The notes beneath the pieces were generated by a model. That model ran no database searches and had not been told where the DNA came from. It saw only the letters and a list, made by a program, of their open reading frames with translations. A DNA stretch of 64,000 nt from Calliopsis andreniformis. Lineage: Eukaryota > Arthropoda > Insecta > Hymenoptera > Andrenidae. Made by a program: the position numbers and the translations under genes. The first letter of the stretch is position 1. Each line of letters begins with the position of its first letter. The stretch lies in NCBI RefSeq assembly GCF_051401765.1, contig NW_027480468.1, positions 1,488,001 through 1,552,000 on the forward strand, given 5' to 3'. Positions 1 through 12,304 of the stretch are shown in pieces.

Positions 1-227
1 TCCATCCTCAATCCTCAATCTTCAATCCTCAATACTCAATCTTCAATCCTCAATCCTCAATCCTCAATCCTCAATCCTCTATCCTCATTCTTCAATCCTC
101 ATCACCCAGTCCTCAATCTTCTATCCTCAATCCACAACACTCGATCCTCAATCCTCAATCTTCAATCATCAATATTCAATCTTCCGTCCGCAATCCTCAT
201 TCCTCAATCCTCAATCCTCAATCCTCA
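1..227. repeat. 3' end of a further A-type HOR unit, truncated by the window
   Basis: From about position 16 this stretch aligns with 5643-5854 and 12093-12304, the sequences that precede the A2 and A3 start markers. Shared landmarks are the CCTCTATCCTCATTC string (75-89) and the later CGATCC and CCGTCCGCAAT variants. It shows that another A unit lies upstream of the window. The first 15 bases match less well. Confidence 0.75.
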
Positions 228-890
228 ATGTTCAATCCGCAATACCCAACCCTCAATCTTCAATACTCAATCCTCAATACCCAATCCTCAATCTTCAATC
301 CCCAATCCTCTATCCACAATTCTCAATCCTCAACCCTCAGTCCTCAGTCCTCAAACCTCAATCCTCCGCCCTCAGCCCTCATCGTCAATCCTCAATCCTC
401 AATCCTCAATTTTCAATCCTCAATAATCAATCTTCAATCCTCAATCCTCAATCCTCAATTCTCAATCCTCAATCGTCAGTCTTCAATCCTCAATACTCAA
501 TCTTCAATCCTGAATCCTCAATCCTCAATCCTCAATCCTCATTCTTCAATCCTCAATACCCAATTCTCAATCCTCAATGTTCAACCCGCAATACCCAACC
601 CTCAATCTTCAATACTCAATCCTCAATACCCAATCCTCAATCCTCAGTCCTCAGTCCTCAAACCACAATCCTCAACCCTCAGCCCTCATCCTCATTCCTC
701 AATCCTCAACCCTCAGTCCTCCGTCCTCAAACCTCAAACCTCAGCCCTCAGACCTCATCCTCAATACTCAATCCTCAATCCTCAATCCTCAATCTTCAAT
801 CCTCAATACTCAATCTTCAATCCTCAATCCTCAGTCCTCAAACCTCAATTCTGAATCCTGAATACTCAATCTTCAATCCTCAATCCTCAG

Positions 891-1880
891 TCGTCAATGC
901 TCTACCATCAATCTTCAATCCTCAACCCTCAATGCTCAATACTCAATCCTCATTCTTCAATCCTCAATACCCAAACCTCAATCTTCAATCCTGAATCCTC
1001 AATGCTCAATTCTCAATCCCCAATCCTCAACCCTCAATATTCAATCCTCAATACTCAATCTTCAATCCTCAATCCTCAATCCTCAGTCATCAATTCTCAA
1101 TCTTCAATTCTCAATCGTGAATCCTCACTCCTCAATCCTCAATCCTCAATCCTCGTTCCTCAAACCTCAATCCTCAACCCTCAGTCCTCATTCTCAATTC
1201 TCAATGCTCAATTCTCAATCCTCAATCCTCAATCCTCAACCCTCAATCCTCAGTCCTCAGTCCTCAAACCACAATCCTCAACCCTCAGCCCTCATCCTCA
1301 TTCCTCAATCCTCAACCCTCAGTCCTCCGTCCTCAAACCTCAAACCTCAGCCCTCAGACCTCATCCTCAATACTCAATCCTCAATCCTCAATCCTCAATC
1401 TTCAATCCTCAATACTCAATCTTCAATCCTCAATCCTCAGTCCTCAAACCTCAATTCTGAATCCTGAATACTCAATCTTCAATCTTCAATCCTCAGTCCT
1501 CAATACTCTACCATCAATCTTCAATCCTCAATGCTCAATACTCAATCCTCATTCTTCAATCCTCAATACCCAATCCTCAATCTTCAACCCTGAATCCTCA
1601 ATGCTCAATTCTCAATCCTCAATCCTCAACCCTCAATATTCAATCCTCAATACTCAATCTTCAATCCTCAATCCTCAATCCTCAGTCATCAATTCTCAAT
1701 CTTCAATTCTCAATCGTGAATCCTCAATCCTCAATCCTCAATCCTCAATCCTCGTTCCTCAAACCTCAACCCTCAACCCTCAGTCCTCATTCTCAATTCT
1801 CAATGCTCAATTCTCAATCCTCAATCCTCAATCCTCAATCCTCAATCTTCAATCCTCAATAATCAATCTCCAATCCTAGA
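891..1880. repeat. About 0.6 kb direct doublet inside unit A
   Basis: Two neighbouring sub-copies run from about 891 and about 1497, each opening with the rare string CTCTACCATCAATC. They share the order of variants through GCTCAATTCTC (1003 and 1602) and AATCGTGAATCC (1113 and 1712), an offset near 600 bp. The same doublet recurs in A2 (from about 6518), A3 (from about 12968) and A5 (from about 43705). In A4 only the second half plus the end of the first is present. The doublet therefore predates amplification of the A unit. Confidence 0.75.
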
Positions 1881-2438
1881 TCCTCAATCCCCAATCATCA
1901 ATCCTTAATCATCAATCTTGAATCCTCGATACCCAGTCCTCAATCTTCAATGCTCAATGCTCAATCCTCAATCCTCAACCCTCAGTCCTCAATCCTCAAT
2001 CCTCAATCCTCAAACCTCAAACCTCAACCATCAGTCCTCGTCCTCAAACCTCAACCCTCAATCCTCCATCCTGAATCCTCAATACTCAATCCTCAATCTT
2101 CAATCCTCAATACTCAATCTTCAATCCTAAATCCTCGATCCTCAATCCTCAATCCTCATTCCTCAATCCTCAATACCCAATCCTCAATCCTCAATCCTCA
2201 ATCCTCAGTCCTCAATTCTCCATCCTCAATCCTCAATCCTCAATCCTCAATCCTCAATCCTCAATCCTCAATCATCCACCTCAATCTTCAATACTCAATC
2301 CTCAATCCTCATTCCTCAATCCTCAATACTCAACCATCAATCCTCAATTCTCAATCCTCAATCCTCAATATTCAACACACAACCCTCAACCATCAATTCT
2401 CAATACCCAACCATCAATCCTCAATTATCAACACTCAA

Positions 2439-2563
2439 TAGAATATCCTGAATTCTCATGGTTTAATACTCAATCCACATTATTCAATAATCAAATCTCA
2501 ATCCTCAAACATCAATCCTCAACACTCAATCCTCAACACTCAGTCCTCTCTCTTCAATCCTCC
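2439..2563. repeat. Type I diverged-heptamer module (first of 19)
   Basis: The module begins TCAATAGAATATCCTGAATT and ends near TCCTCTCTCTTCAATCCTCC. Cut into sevens it stays in register with the array, so it is a run of about 18 strongly substituted heptamers and not an insertion. TAG positions of the copies I found are 2439, 3076, 3349, 7926, 8563, 8836, 14866, 16033, 17758, 25716, 27550, 28717, 30442, 38981, 44882, 45840, 51221, 56322 and 57280. Those at 25716, 38981, 45840, 51221 and 57280 form a subtype (TAGATTATACTG). Related variants lie at 16642 and 29326. Most copies contain an EcoRI site (GAATTC). Confidence 0.85.
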
Positions 2564-2718
2564 ATCCTCAATCCTCAATCCTCAAGCGTCAATCCTCAAT
2601 CCTCAATACTCAACCCTCAATCCTCTGTCCTCAAAACTCAATCCCGAATCCTCAATCCTGAATCCTCATTCTTCAGCCCTCAGTCCTCAACAATCAATTG
2701 TCAATCCTCAATCCTCAA

Positions 2719-2835
2719 TAGAATATCCTGAATTCACAGTTTTCAATACTCAATCCCCATTCTTCAATCTTCAAATCTCAATACACAAACGTCAATTCTC
2801 ATCACTCAAACCTCAACACTCAGTCCTCAATCTTC
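2719..2835. repeat. Type II diverged-heptamer module (first of about 52)
   Basis: The module begins TCAATAGAAT and continues with AATTCACAGTTTTCAATAC and CACAAACATCAATTCTC, also in 7-bp register. It shares its first three heptamers with type I and is probably a paralogue of it. After 2719, copies lie at 3629, 4340, 4696, 5478, 8206, 9116, 9827, 11146, 11928, 15146, 16313, 18038, 18983, 20580, 21657, 23305, 24870, 25408, 27830, 28997, 30722, 31681, 33278, 34273, 34922, 36570, 38135, 38673, 39699, 40680, 41336, 42628, 45162, 45567, 46558, 47671, 48327, 50375, 50913, 51939, 52920, 53576, 54931, 56602, 57007, 57998, 58979, 59635, 60993, 61566 and 63221. Many contain a BglII site (AGATCT). Confidence 0.85.
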
Positions 2836-5800
2836 AATCCTCAATCCTCAATCCTCAATCTTCAATCCTCAATACTCAACCTTCAATCCTCAATCCTCAA
2901 TCCTCAATTCTAAATGATCAATCCTCACTCCTCCATCTCCAATCCTCAATACTCAATCTTCAATCCTCAATCCTCAATCCTCAATCTTCAATCCTCAATA
3001 CCCAATCCTCACACTTCAATCCTCAAACCTAAATCCTCAATTCTCAACCCTCAATCCTCAATTATCAACACTCAATAGAATATCCTGAATTCTCATGGTT
3101 TAATACTCAATCCACATTATTCAATAATAAAATCTCAATCCTCAAACATCAATCCTCAACACTCAATCCTCAACACTCAGTCCTCTCTCTTCAATCCTCC
3201 ATCCTCAATCCTCAATCCTCAATCCTCAATCCTCAATCCTCAATCCTCAATCCTCAATCCTCAATCCTCAATCCTCAACATTCAACGCACAACCCTCAAC
3301 CATCAATCCTCAATACTCAACCATCAATCCTCAGTTCTCAATACTCAATAGAATATCCTGAATCCTCATGGTTCAATACTCAACCAGCAATATTCCATAA
3401 TCAAATCTCAATCCTCAAACATCAATTCTCAACACTCAATCCTCAATCCTCAATCCTCAATCTTCAATCGTCAATACCCAATCCTCAGTCTTCAATCTTC
3501 AATCCTCAATCCTCAATTCTCAATCCTCAATCCTCAGTCCTCAAATCTCAATCCTGAATCCTCAATCATGAATCCTCAATCTTCAGCCCTTGGTCCTACA
3601 CAATCAGTTGTCAATCCTCAATCCTCAATAGAATGTCCTCAATTCACAGTTTTCAATACTCAATACTCAATCTGCAATCTTCAGATCTCCATCCACAAAC
3701 ATCAATTATCATCACTCAACCCTCAATACTCAGTCCCCAATCCTCAATCTTCAATCGTCAATCCTCAATCCTCAATCCTCAATCTTAATCTTCAATCCTC
3801 AATACTCAATCTTCAATCCTCAATCCTCAATGCTCAATCCTCAATACTCAATCTTCAATCCTCAATCCTCAATCCTCAATCTACAATCCTCAATACTCAA
3901 TCTGCAATCCTCAATCCTCAGTCCTCAATCCTCAATCCTCATTTTTCAATCCTCAATACCGAATCCTCAATCTTCAATCCTCAATCCTCAATCCTCAATT
4001 CTCAATCCTCAATCCTCAATCCTCAGACTTCAGACATCAATACCCAACCCACAGTCCTCGTCCTCAATCCACAACACTCAATCCTCAATCCTCAATCTTC
4101 AATCATTAATATTCAATCTTCTATCCACAATCCTCAATCCTCAATCCTCAATCCTCAACCCTCAATCCTCTACGTTCAATCCTCAATACCCAATCCTCAG
4201 TCTTCAATCCTCAATCCTCAATCCTCAATCCTCAATCCTCAATCCTCAGTCATCAAACCTCAATCCTGAATCCTCAATCCTGAATCCTCAATCTTCAGCC
4301 CTGAGTCCCCACAATCAGTTGTCAATCCTCAATCCTCAATAGAATATCCTCAATTCACAGGTTTCAATACTCAATACTCAATCTGCAATCTTCAGATCTC
4401 TATACACAAACATCAATTCTCATCACTCAACCCTCAATACTCAGTCCCCAATCCTCAATCTTCAATCCTCAATCCTCAATCCTCAATCCTCAATCTTAAT
4501 CTTCAATCCTCAATACTCAATCTTCAATCCTCAATCCTCAATCCTCAATCCTCAATCCTCAATCCTCAATCTTCAATCCTCAATACTCAATCCTCAATCC
4601 TCAGCCCTCAAACCTCAATACTGAACCCTCAATTCTGAATCCTCAATCTTCAGCCCTGAGTCCTAAACAATCAGTTGTCAATCCTCAACCCTCAGTAGAG
4701 TATCCTCAATTCACAGTTTTCAATACTCAATACTCAATCTGCAATGTTCAGATCTCTATCCACAAACATCAATTCTCATCACTCAACCCTCAATGCTCTG
4801 TCCCCAATCCTCAATCTTCAATCCTCAATCCTCAGTCCTCAATCCTCCATCTTAATCTTCAATCCTCAATACTCAAACTTCAATCCTCAATCCTCAATGC
4901 CCTATCCTCAATCCTCAACCTTCAATCCTCAATACTCAGTCTTCAATCCTGAATCCTCAATCCTCAACCCTCAATCCTCAATCCTCAATCCTCAATCGTC
5001 AATCTTCAATCCTCAATACTCAATCCTCAATCCTCTATCCTCAACCCTCAATCCTCAATCCTCAATCCTCAATCGTCAATCTTCAATACTCAATCCTCAA
5101 TCCTCAAGCTTCAATCCTCAATACTGAATCTTCAATCCTCAATGCTCAATCCTCAATCCTCAATCCTCATTCTTCAATCCTCAATACCCAATCCTCAATC
5201 TTCAATCCTCAATCCTCAATCCTCAATTCTGTGTCCTCAATCCTCAATCCTCAGGCCTCTAACATCAAAACTCAACCCTCAGTCCTCGTCCTCAATCCAC
5301 AACCCTCAATCCTCAATCCTCAATCTTCAATTCTCAATCCTCAATCCTCAATACTCAATCCTCAATCCTCAATCCTCAATCCTCAGTCCTCAAACCTCAA
5401 TCCCGAATCCTCAATCGTGAATCCTCAATCTTCAGCCCTCAGTCCTCAACAATCAGTTGTCAATCCTCAATCCTCAATAGAATATCATCAATTCACAGTT
5501 TTCAATACTCAATACTCAATCTGCAATCTTCAAATCTCAATCCACAAACATCAATTCTCATAACTCAACCCTCAACACTCCGTCCCCAATCCTCAATTTC
5601 CAATCCTCAATCGTCAATCCTCAATCCTCAATCCCCAATTTTCAATCCTCAATCCTCAATACTCAATCTTCAATCCTCAATCCTCAATCCTCAATCCTCA
5701 ATCCTCTATCCTCATTCTTCAATCCTCAACACCCAGTCCTCAATCTTCTATCCTCAATCCACAACCCTCGATCGTCAATCCTCAATCTTCAATCGTCAAT

Positions 5801-5854
5801 ATTCAATCTTCGGTCCGCAATCCTCAATCCTCAATCCTCAATCCTCAATCCTCA

Positions 5855-8800
5855 ATGTTCAATCCGCAATACCCAACCCTCAATCTTCAATACTCAATCC
5901 TCAATACCCAATCCTCAATCTTCAATCCCCAATCCTCTATCCACAATTCTCAATCCTCAACCCTCAGTCCTCAGTCCTCAAACCTCAATCCTCCGCCCTC
6001 AGCCCTCATCGTCAATCCTCAATCCTCAATCCTCAATTTTCAATCCTCAATAATCAATCTTCAATCCTCAATCCTCAATCCTCAATTCTCAATCCTCAAT
6101 CGTCAGTCTTCAATCCTCAATACTCAATCTTCAATCCTGAATCCTCAATCCTCAATCCTCAATCCTCATTCTTCAATCCTCAATACCCAATTCTCAATCC
6201 TCAATGTTCAATCCGCAATACCCAACCCTCAATCTTCAATACTCAATCCTCAATACCCAATCCTCAATCCTCAGTCCTCAGTCCTCAAACCACAATCCTG
6301 AACCCTCAGCCCTCATCCTCATTCCTCAATCCTCAACCCTCAGTCCTCCGTCCTCAAACCTCAAACCTCAGCCCTCAGACCTCATCCTCAATACTCAATC
6401 CTCAATCCCCAATCCTCAATCTTCAATCCTCAATACTCAATCTTCAATCCTCAATCCTCAGTCCTCAAACCTCAATTCTGAATCCTGAATACTCAATCTT
6501 CAATCCTCAATCCTCAGTCGTCAATGCTCTACCATCAATCTTCAATCCTCAATCCTCAATGCTCAATACTCAATCCTCATTCTTCAATCCTCAATGCCCA
6601 AACCTCAATCTTCAATCGTGAATCCTCAATGCTCAATTCTCAATCCCCAATCCTCAACCCTCAATATTCAATCCTCAATACTCAATCTTCAATCCTCAAT
6701 CCTCAATCCTCAGTCATCAATTCTCAATCTTCAATTCTCAATCGTGAATCCTCACTCCCCAATCCTCAATCCTCAATCCTCGTTCCTCAAACCTCAATCC
6801 TCAACCCTCAGTCCTCATTCTCAATTCTCAATGCTCAATTCTCAATCCTCAATCCTCAATCCTCAACCCTCAATCCTCAGTCCTCAGTCCTCAAACCACA
6901 GTCCTCAACCCTCAGCCCTCATCCTCATTCCTCAATCCTCAACCCTCAGTCCTCCGTCCTCAAACCTCAAACCTCAGCCCTCAGACCTCATCCTCAATAC
7001 TCAATCCTCAATCCTCAATCCTCAATCTTCAATCCTCAATACTCAATCTTCAATCCTCAATCCTCAGTCCTCAAACCTCAATTCTGAATCCTGAATACTC
7101 AATCTTCAATCTTCAATCCTCAGTCCTCAATACTCTACCATCAATCTTCAATCCTCAATGCTCAATACTCAATCCTCATTCTTCAATCCTCAATACCCAA
7201 TCCTCAATCTTCAATCCTGAATCCTCAATGCTCAATTCTCAATCCTCAATCCTCAACCCTCAATATTCAATCCTCAATACTCAATCTTCAATCCTCAATC
7301 CTCAATCCTCAGTCATCAATTCTCAATCTTCAATTCTCAATCGTGAATCCTCAATCCTCAATCCTCAATCCTCAATCCTCGTTCCTCAAACCTCAACCCT
7401 CAACCCTCAGTCCTCATTCTCAATTCTCAATGCTCAATTCTCAATCCTCAATCCTCAATCCTCAATCCTCAATCTTCAATCCTCAATAATCAATCTCCAA
7501 TCCTAGATCCTCAATCCCCAATCATCAATCCTTAATCCTCAATCTTGAATCCTCGATACCCAGTCCTCAATCTTCAATGCTCAATGCTCAATCCTCAATC
7601 CTCAATCCTCAGTCCTCAATCCTCAATCCTCAATCCTCAAACCTCAAACCTCAACCATCAGTCCTCGTCCTCAAACCTCAACCCTCAATCCTCCATCCTC
7701 AATCTTCAATCATCAATACTCAATCCTCAATCCTCAATCCTCAATCCTCAATCCTCAATCATCCACCTCAATCTTCAATACTCAATCCTCAATCCTCATT
7801 CCTCAATCCTCAATACTCAACCATCAATCCTCAATTCTCAATCCTCAATCCTCAATATTCAACACACAACCCTCAACCATCAATTCTCAATACCCAACCA
7901 TCAATCCTCAATTATCAACACTCAATAGAATATCCTGAATTCTCATGGTTTAATACTCAATCCACATTATTCAATAATCAAATCTCAATCCTCAAACATC
8001 AATCCTCAACACTCAATCCTCAACACTCAGTCCTCTCTCTTCAATCCTCCATCCTCAATCCTCAATCCTGAAGCGTCAATCCTCAATCCTCAATACTCAA
8101 CCCTCAATCCTCTGTCCTCAAAACTCAATCCCGAATCCTCAATCCTGAATCCTCATTCTTCAGCCCTCAGTCCTCAACAATCAATTGTCAATCCTCAATC
8201 CTCAATAGAATATCCTGAATTCACAGTTTTCAATACTCAATCCCCATTCTTCAATCTTCAAATCTCAATACACAAACGTCAATTCTCATCACTCAAACCT
8301 CAACACTCAGTCCTCAATCTTCAATCCTCAATCCTCAATCCTCAATCTTCAATCCTCAATACTCAACCTTCAATCCTCAATCCTCAATCCTCAATTCTAA
8401 ATGATCAATCCTCACTCCTCCATCTCCAATCCTCAATACTCAATCTTCAATCCTCAATCCTCAATCCTCAATCTTCAATCCTCAATACCCAATCCTCACA
8501 CTTCAATCCTCAAACCTAAATCCTCAATTCTCAACCCTCAATCCTCAATTATCAACACTCAATAGAATATCCTGAATTCTCATGGTTTAATACTCAATCC
8601 ACATTATTCAATAATAAAATCTCAATCCTCAAACATCAATCCTCAACACTCAATCCTCAACACTCAGTCCTCTCTCTTCAATCCTCCATCCTCAATCCTC
8701 AATCCTCAATCCTCAATCCTCAATCCTCAATCCTCAATCCTCAATCCTCAATCCTCAATCCTCAACATTCAACGCACAACCCTCAACCATCAATCCTCAA

Positions 8801-11800
8801 TACTCAACCATCAATCCTCAGTTCTCAATACTCAATAGAATATCCTGAATCCTCATGGTTCAATACTCAACCAGCAATATTCCATAATCAAATCTCAATC
8901 CTCAAACATCAATTCTCAACACTCAATCCTCAATCCTCAATCCTCAATCTTCAATCGTCAATACCCAATCCTCAGTCTTCAATCCTCAATCCTCAATCCT
9001 CAATTCTCAATCCTCAATCCTCAGTCCTCAAATCTCAATCCTGAATCCTCAATCATGAATCCTCAATCTTCAGCCCTTGGTCCTACACAATCAGTTGTCA
9101 ATCCTCAATCCTCAATAGAATGTCCTCAATTCACAGTTTTCAATACTCAATACTCAATCTGCAATCTTCAGATCTCCATCCACAAACATCAATTATCATC
9201 ACTCAACCCTCAATACTCAGTCCCCAATCCTCAATCTTCAATCGTCAATCCTCAATCCTCAATCCTCAATCTTAATCTTCAATCCTCAATACTCAATCTT
9301 CAATCCTCAATCCTCAATGCTCAATCCTCAATACTCAATCTTCAATCCTCAATCCTCAATCCTCAATCTACAATCCTCAATACTCAATCTGCAATCCTCA
9401 ATCCTCAGTCCTCAATCCTCAATCCTCATTTTTCAATCCTCAATACCGAATCCTCAATCTTCAATCCTCAATCCTCAATCCTCAATTCTCAATCCTCAAT
9501 CCTCAATCCTCAGACTTCAGACATCAATACCCAACCCACAGTCCTCGTCCTCAATCCACAACACTCAATCCTCAATCCTCAATCTTCAATCATTAATATT
9601 CAATCTTCTATCCACAATCCTCAATCCTCAATCCTCAATCCTCAACCCTCAATCCTCTACGTTCAATCCTCAATACCCAATCCTCAGTCTTCAATCCTCA
9701 ATCCTCAATCCTCAATCCTCAATCCTCAATCCTCAGTCATCAAACCTCAATCCTGAATCCTCAATCCTGAATCCTCAATCTTCAGCCCTGAGTCCCCACA
9801 ATCAGTTGTCAATCCTCAATCCTCAATAGAATATCCTCAATTCACAGGTTTCAATACTCAATACTCAATCTGCAATCTTCAGATCTCTATACACAAACAT
9901 CAATTCTCATCACTCAACCCTCAATACTCAGTCCCCAATCCTCAATCTTCAATCCTCAATCCTCAATCCTCAATCCTCAATCTTAATCTTCAATCCTCAA
10001 TACTCAATCTTCAATCCTCAATCCTCAATCCTCAATCCTCAATCTTCAATCCTCAATTCCCTATCCTCAATCCTCAATCCTCAATCCTCAATCATCAATC
10101 CTCAATCCTCAATCCTCAATCCTCAATCCTCAATCCTCAATCTTCAATCCTCAGTCCCAAATCCTCAATCTTCAATACTCAATCCTCAATCCTCAATCCT
10201 CAATCCTCAATCTTAATGTTCAATCCTCAATACTCAATCTTCAATCCTCAATCCTCAATCCTCAATCCTCAATCCTCAATCTTCAATCCTCAATACTCAA
10301 TCTTCAATCCTCAATCCTGAATCCTCAACCCTCAATCCTCAACCCTCAATCCTGAATCGTCAATCTTCACTCCTCAATACTCAATCTTCAATCCTCAATT
10401 CTCAGTCCTCAATCCACATTCTTCAATCCTCAATTCCCTATCCTCAATCTTCAATCCTCAATCCTCAATCCGCAATCGTCAATCCTCAGTCCTCAATCCT
10501 CAATCTTCAATCCTCAGTCCCAAATCCTCAATCTTCAATACTCAATCCTCAAACCTCAAACTTCAATCCTCAATACTCAATCTTCAATCCTCAATCCTCA
10601 ATCCTCAATACACAATCCTCATTCTTCAATCCTCAATACCCAATCCTCAATCTTCAATCCTCAATCCTCAATCCTCAGTTCTCAACCCTCAGTCCTCAAT
10701 CCTCAATCCTCAATCCTCAAACCTCAAACCTCAACCGTCAGTCCTCGTCCTCAAACCTCAACACTCAATCCTCCATCCCCAATCTTCAATCATCAATACT
10801 CAATCTTCAATCCTCAATCCTCAATCCTCAGACTTCAGACATCAATACTCAACCCACAGTCCTCGTCCTCAATCCACAACCCTCAATCCTCAATCCTCAA
10901 TCCTCAATCTTCAAGCATTAATATTCAATCTTCAATCCACAATCCTCAATCCTCAATCCTCAACCCACAATCCTCTACGTTCAATCCTCAATACCCAATC
11001 CTCAGTCTTCAATCCTCAATCGTCAATCCTCAATCCTCAATCCTCAATCCTCAGCCCTCAAACCTCAATACTGAACCCTCAATTCTGAATCCTCAATCTT
11101 CAGCCCTGAGTCCTAAACAATCAGTTGTCAATCCTCAACCCTCAGCAGAGTATCCTCAATTCACAGTTTTCAATACTCAATACTCAATCTGCAATGTTCA
11201 GATCTCTATCCACAAACATCAATTCTCATCACTCAACCCTCAATGCTCTGTCCCCAATCCTCAATCTTCAATCCTCAATCCTCAGTCCTCAATCCTCTAT
11301 CTTAATCTTCAATCCTCAATACTCAAACTTCAATCCTCAATCCTCAATGCCCTATCCTCAATCCTCAACCTTCAATCCTCAATACTCAGTCTTCAATCCT
11401 GAATCCTCAATCCTCAACCCTCAATCCTCAATCCTCAATCCTCAATCGTCAATCTTCAATCCTCAATACTCAATCCTCAATCCTCTATCCTCAACCCTCA
11501 ATCCTCAATCCTCAATCCTCAATCGTCAATCTTCAATACTCAATCCTCAATCCTCAAGCTTCAATCCTCAATACTGAATCTTCAATCCTCAATGCTCAAT
11601 CCTCAATCCTCAATCCTCATTCTTCAATCCTCAATACCCAATCCTCAATCTTCAATCCTCAATCCTCAATCCTCAATTCTGTGTCCTCAATCCTCAATCC
11701 TCAGGCCTCTAACATCAAAACTCAACCCTCAGTCCTCGTCCTCAATCCACAACCCTCAATCCTCAATCCTCAATCTTCAATTCTCAATCCTCAATCCTCA

Positions 11801-12304
11801 ATACTCAATCCTCAATCCTCAATCCTCAATCCTCAGTCCTCAAACCTCAATCCCGAATCCTCAATCGTGAATCCTCAATCTTCAGCCCTCAGTCCTCAAC
11901 AATCAGTTGTCAATCCTCAATCCTCAATAGAATATCATCAATTCACAGTTTTCAATACTCAATACTCAATCTGCAATCTTCAAATCTCAATCCACAAACA
12001 TCAATTCTCATAACTCAACCCTCAACACTCCGTCCCCAATCCTCAATTTCCAATCCTCAATCGTCAATCCTCAATCCTCAATCCCCAATTTTCAATCCTC
12101 AATCCTCAATACTCAATCTTCAATCCTCAATCCTCAATCCTCAATCCTCAATCCTCTATCCTCATTCTTCAATCCTCAACACCCAGTCCTCAATCTTCTA
12201 TCCTCAATCCACAACCCTCGATCGTCAATCCTCAATCTTCAATCATCAATATTCAATCTTCGGTCCGCAATACTCAATCCTCAATCCTCAATCCTCAATC
12301 CTCA
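5855..12304. repeat. HOR unit A2 (6,450 bp)
   Basis: A2 is collinear with A1 to about 10030 apart from a 140-bp loss near 7700. It then carries about 963 bp not present in A1 (about 10040-11045) and rejoins A1 order at the CAGCCCTCAAACC string (11052). Everything from 11194 (A1 4744) to 12304 matches A1 at +6,450. Type I modules lie at 7926, 8563 and 8836; type II at 8206, 9116, 9827, 11146 and 11928. The module at 11146 has CAGAG where A1 has TAGAG (4696). Reading-frame products of more than 100 codons are the same or nearly the same in A1 and A2, implying recent duplication. Confidence 0.85.
10040..11045. repeat. A2-specific insertion with its own direct doublet
   Basis: This block accounts for the length difference between A1 and A2 downstream of A1 4550. 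It contains two copies of a rare variant string, CAATTCCCTA, at 10054 and 10431, and two copies of CAGTCCCAAA at 10152 and 10515. The offsets are 377 and 363 bp and differ by two heptamers. Its second half (about 10660-11030) is assembled from strings known elsewhere in the A units, including the CAACC(A/G)TCAGTCCTCGTCC stretch near 7650 and the CAGACTTCAGACATCAATAC stretch near 9511. It looks like a composite of rearranged A and local sequence, not foreign DNA. The edges are uncertain by tens of bases. Confidence 0.65.

Larger units (their letters stand above)
228..5854. repeat. HOR unit A1 (5,627 bp)
   Basis: A1 is bounded by the variant string ATGTTCAATCCGCAATACCC, which begins at 228 and returns at 5855 and 12305. 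Landmarks at 228, 897, 1601 and 1918 recur 5,627 bp downstream. Landmarks at 3568 and 3830 recur 5,487 bp downstream, because A2 lacks 140 bp (20 heptamers) near A1 2070-2270. The 233-codon stretch from 3568 translates identically in A2 (9055). Internally, the start marker repeats 349 bp later (577), and there is a roughly 0.6 kb doublet (891-1880). Type I modules lie at 2439, 3076 and 3349, and type II modules at 2719, 3629, 4340, 4696 and 5478. The unit boundaries are a convention, since any cyclic permutation would serve. Confidence 0.85.

Noticed and set aside
2439..2563. Transposon or gene fragment at the TAGAATATCCTGAATTC stretches
   Set aside because: Cut into sevens these remain in register with the array. 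There are no terminal repeats, target-site duplications or coding signal.
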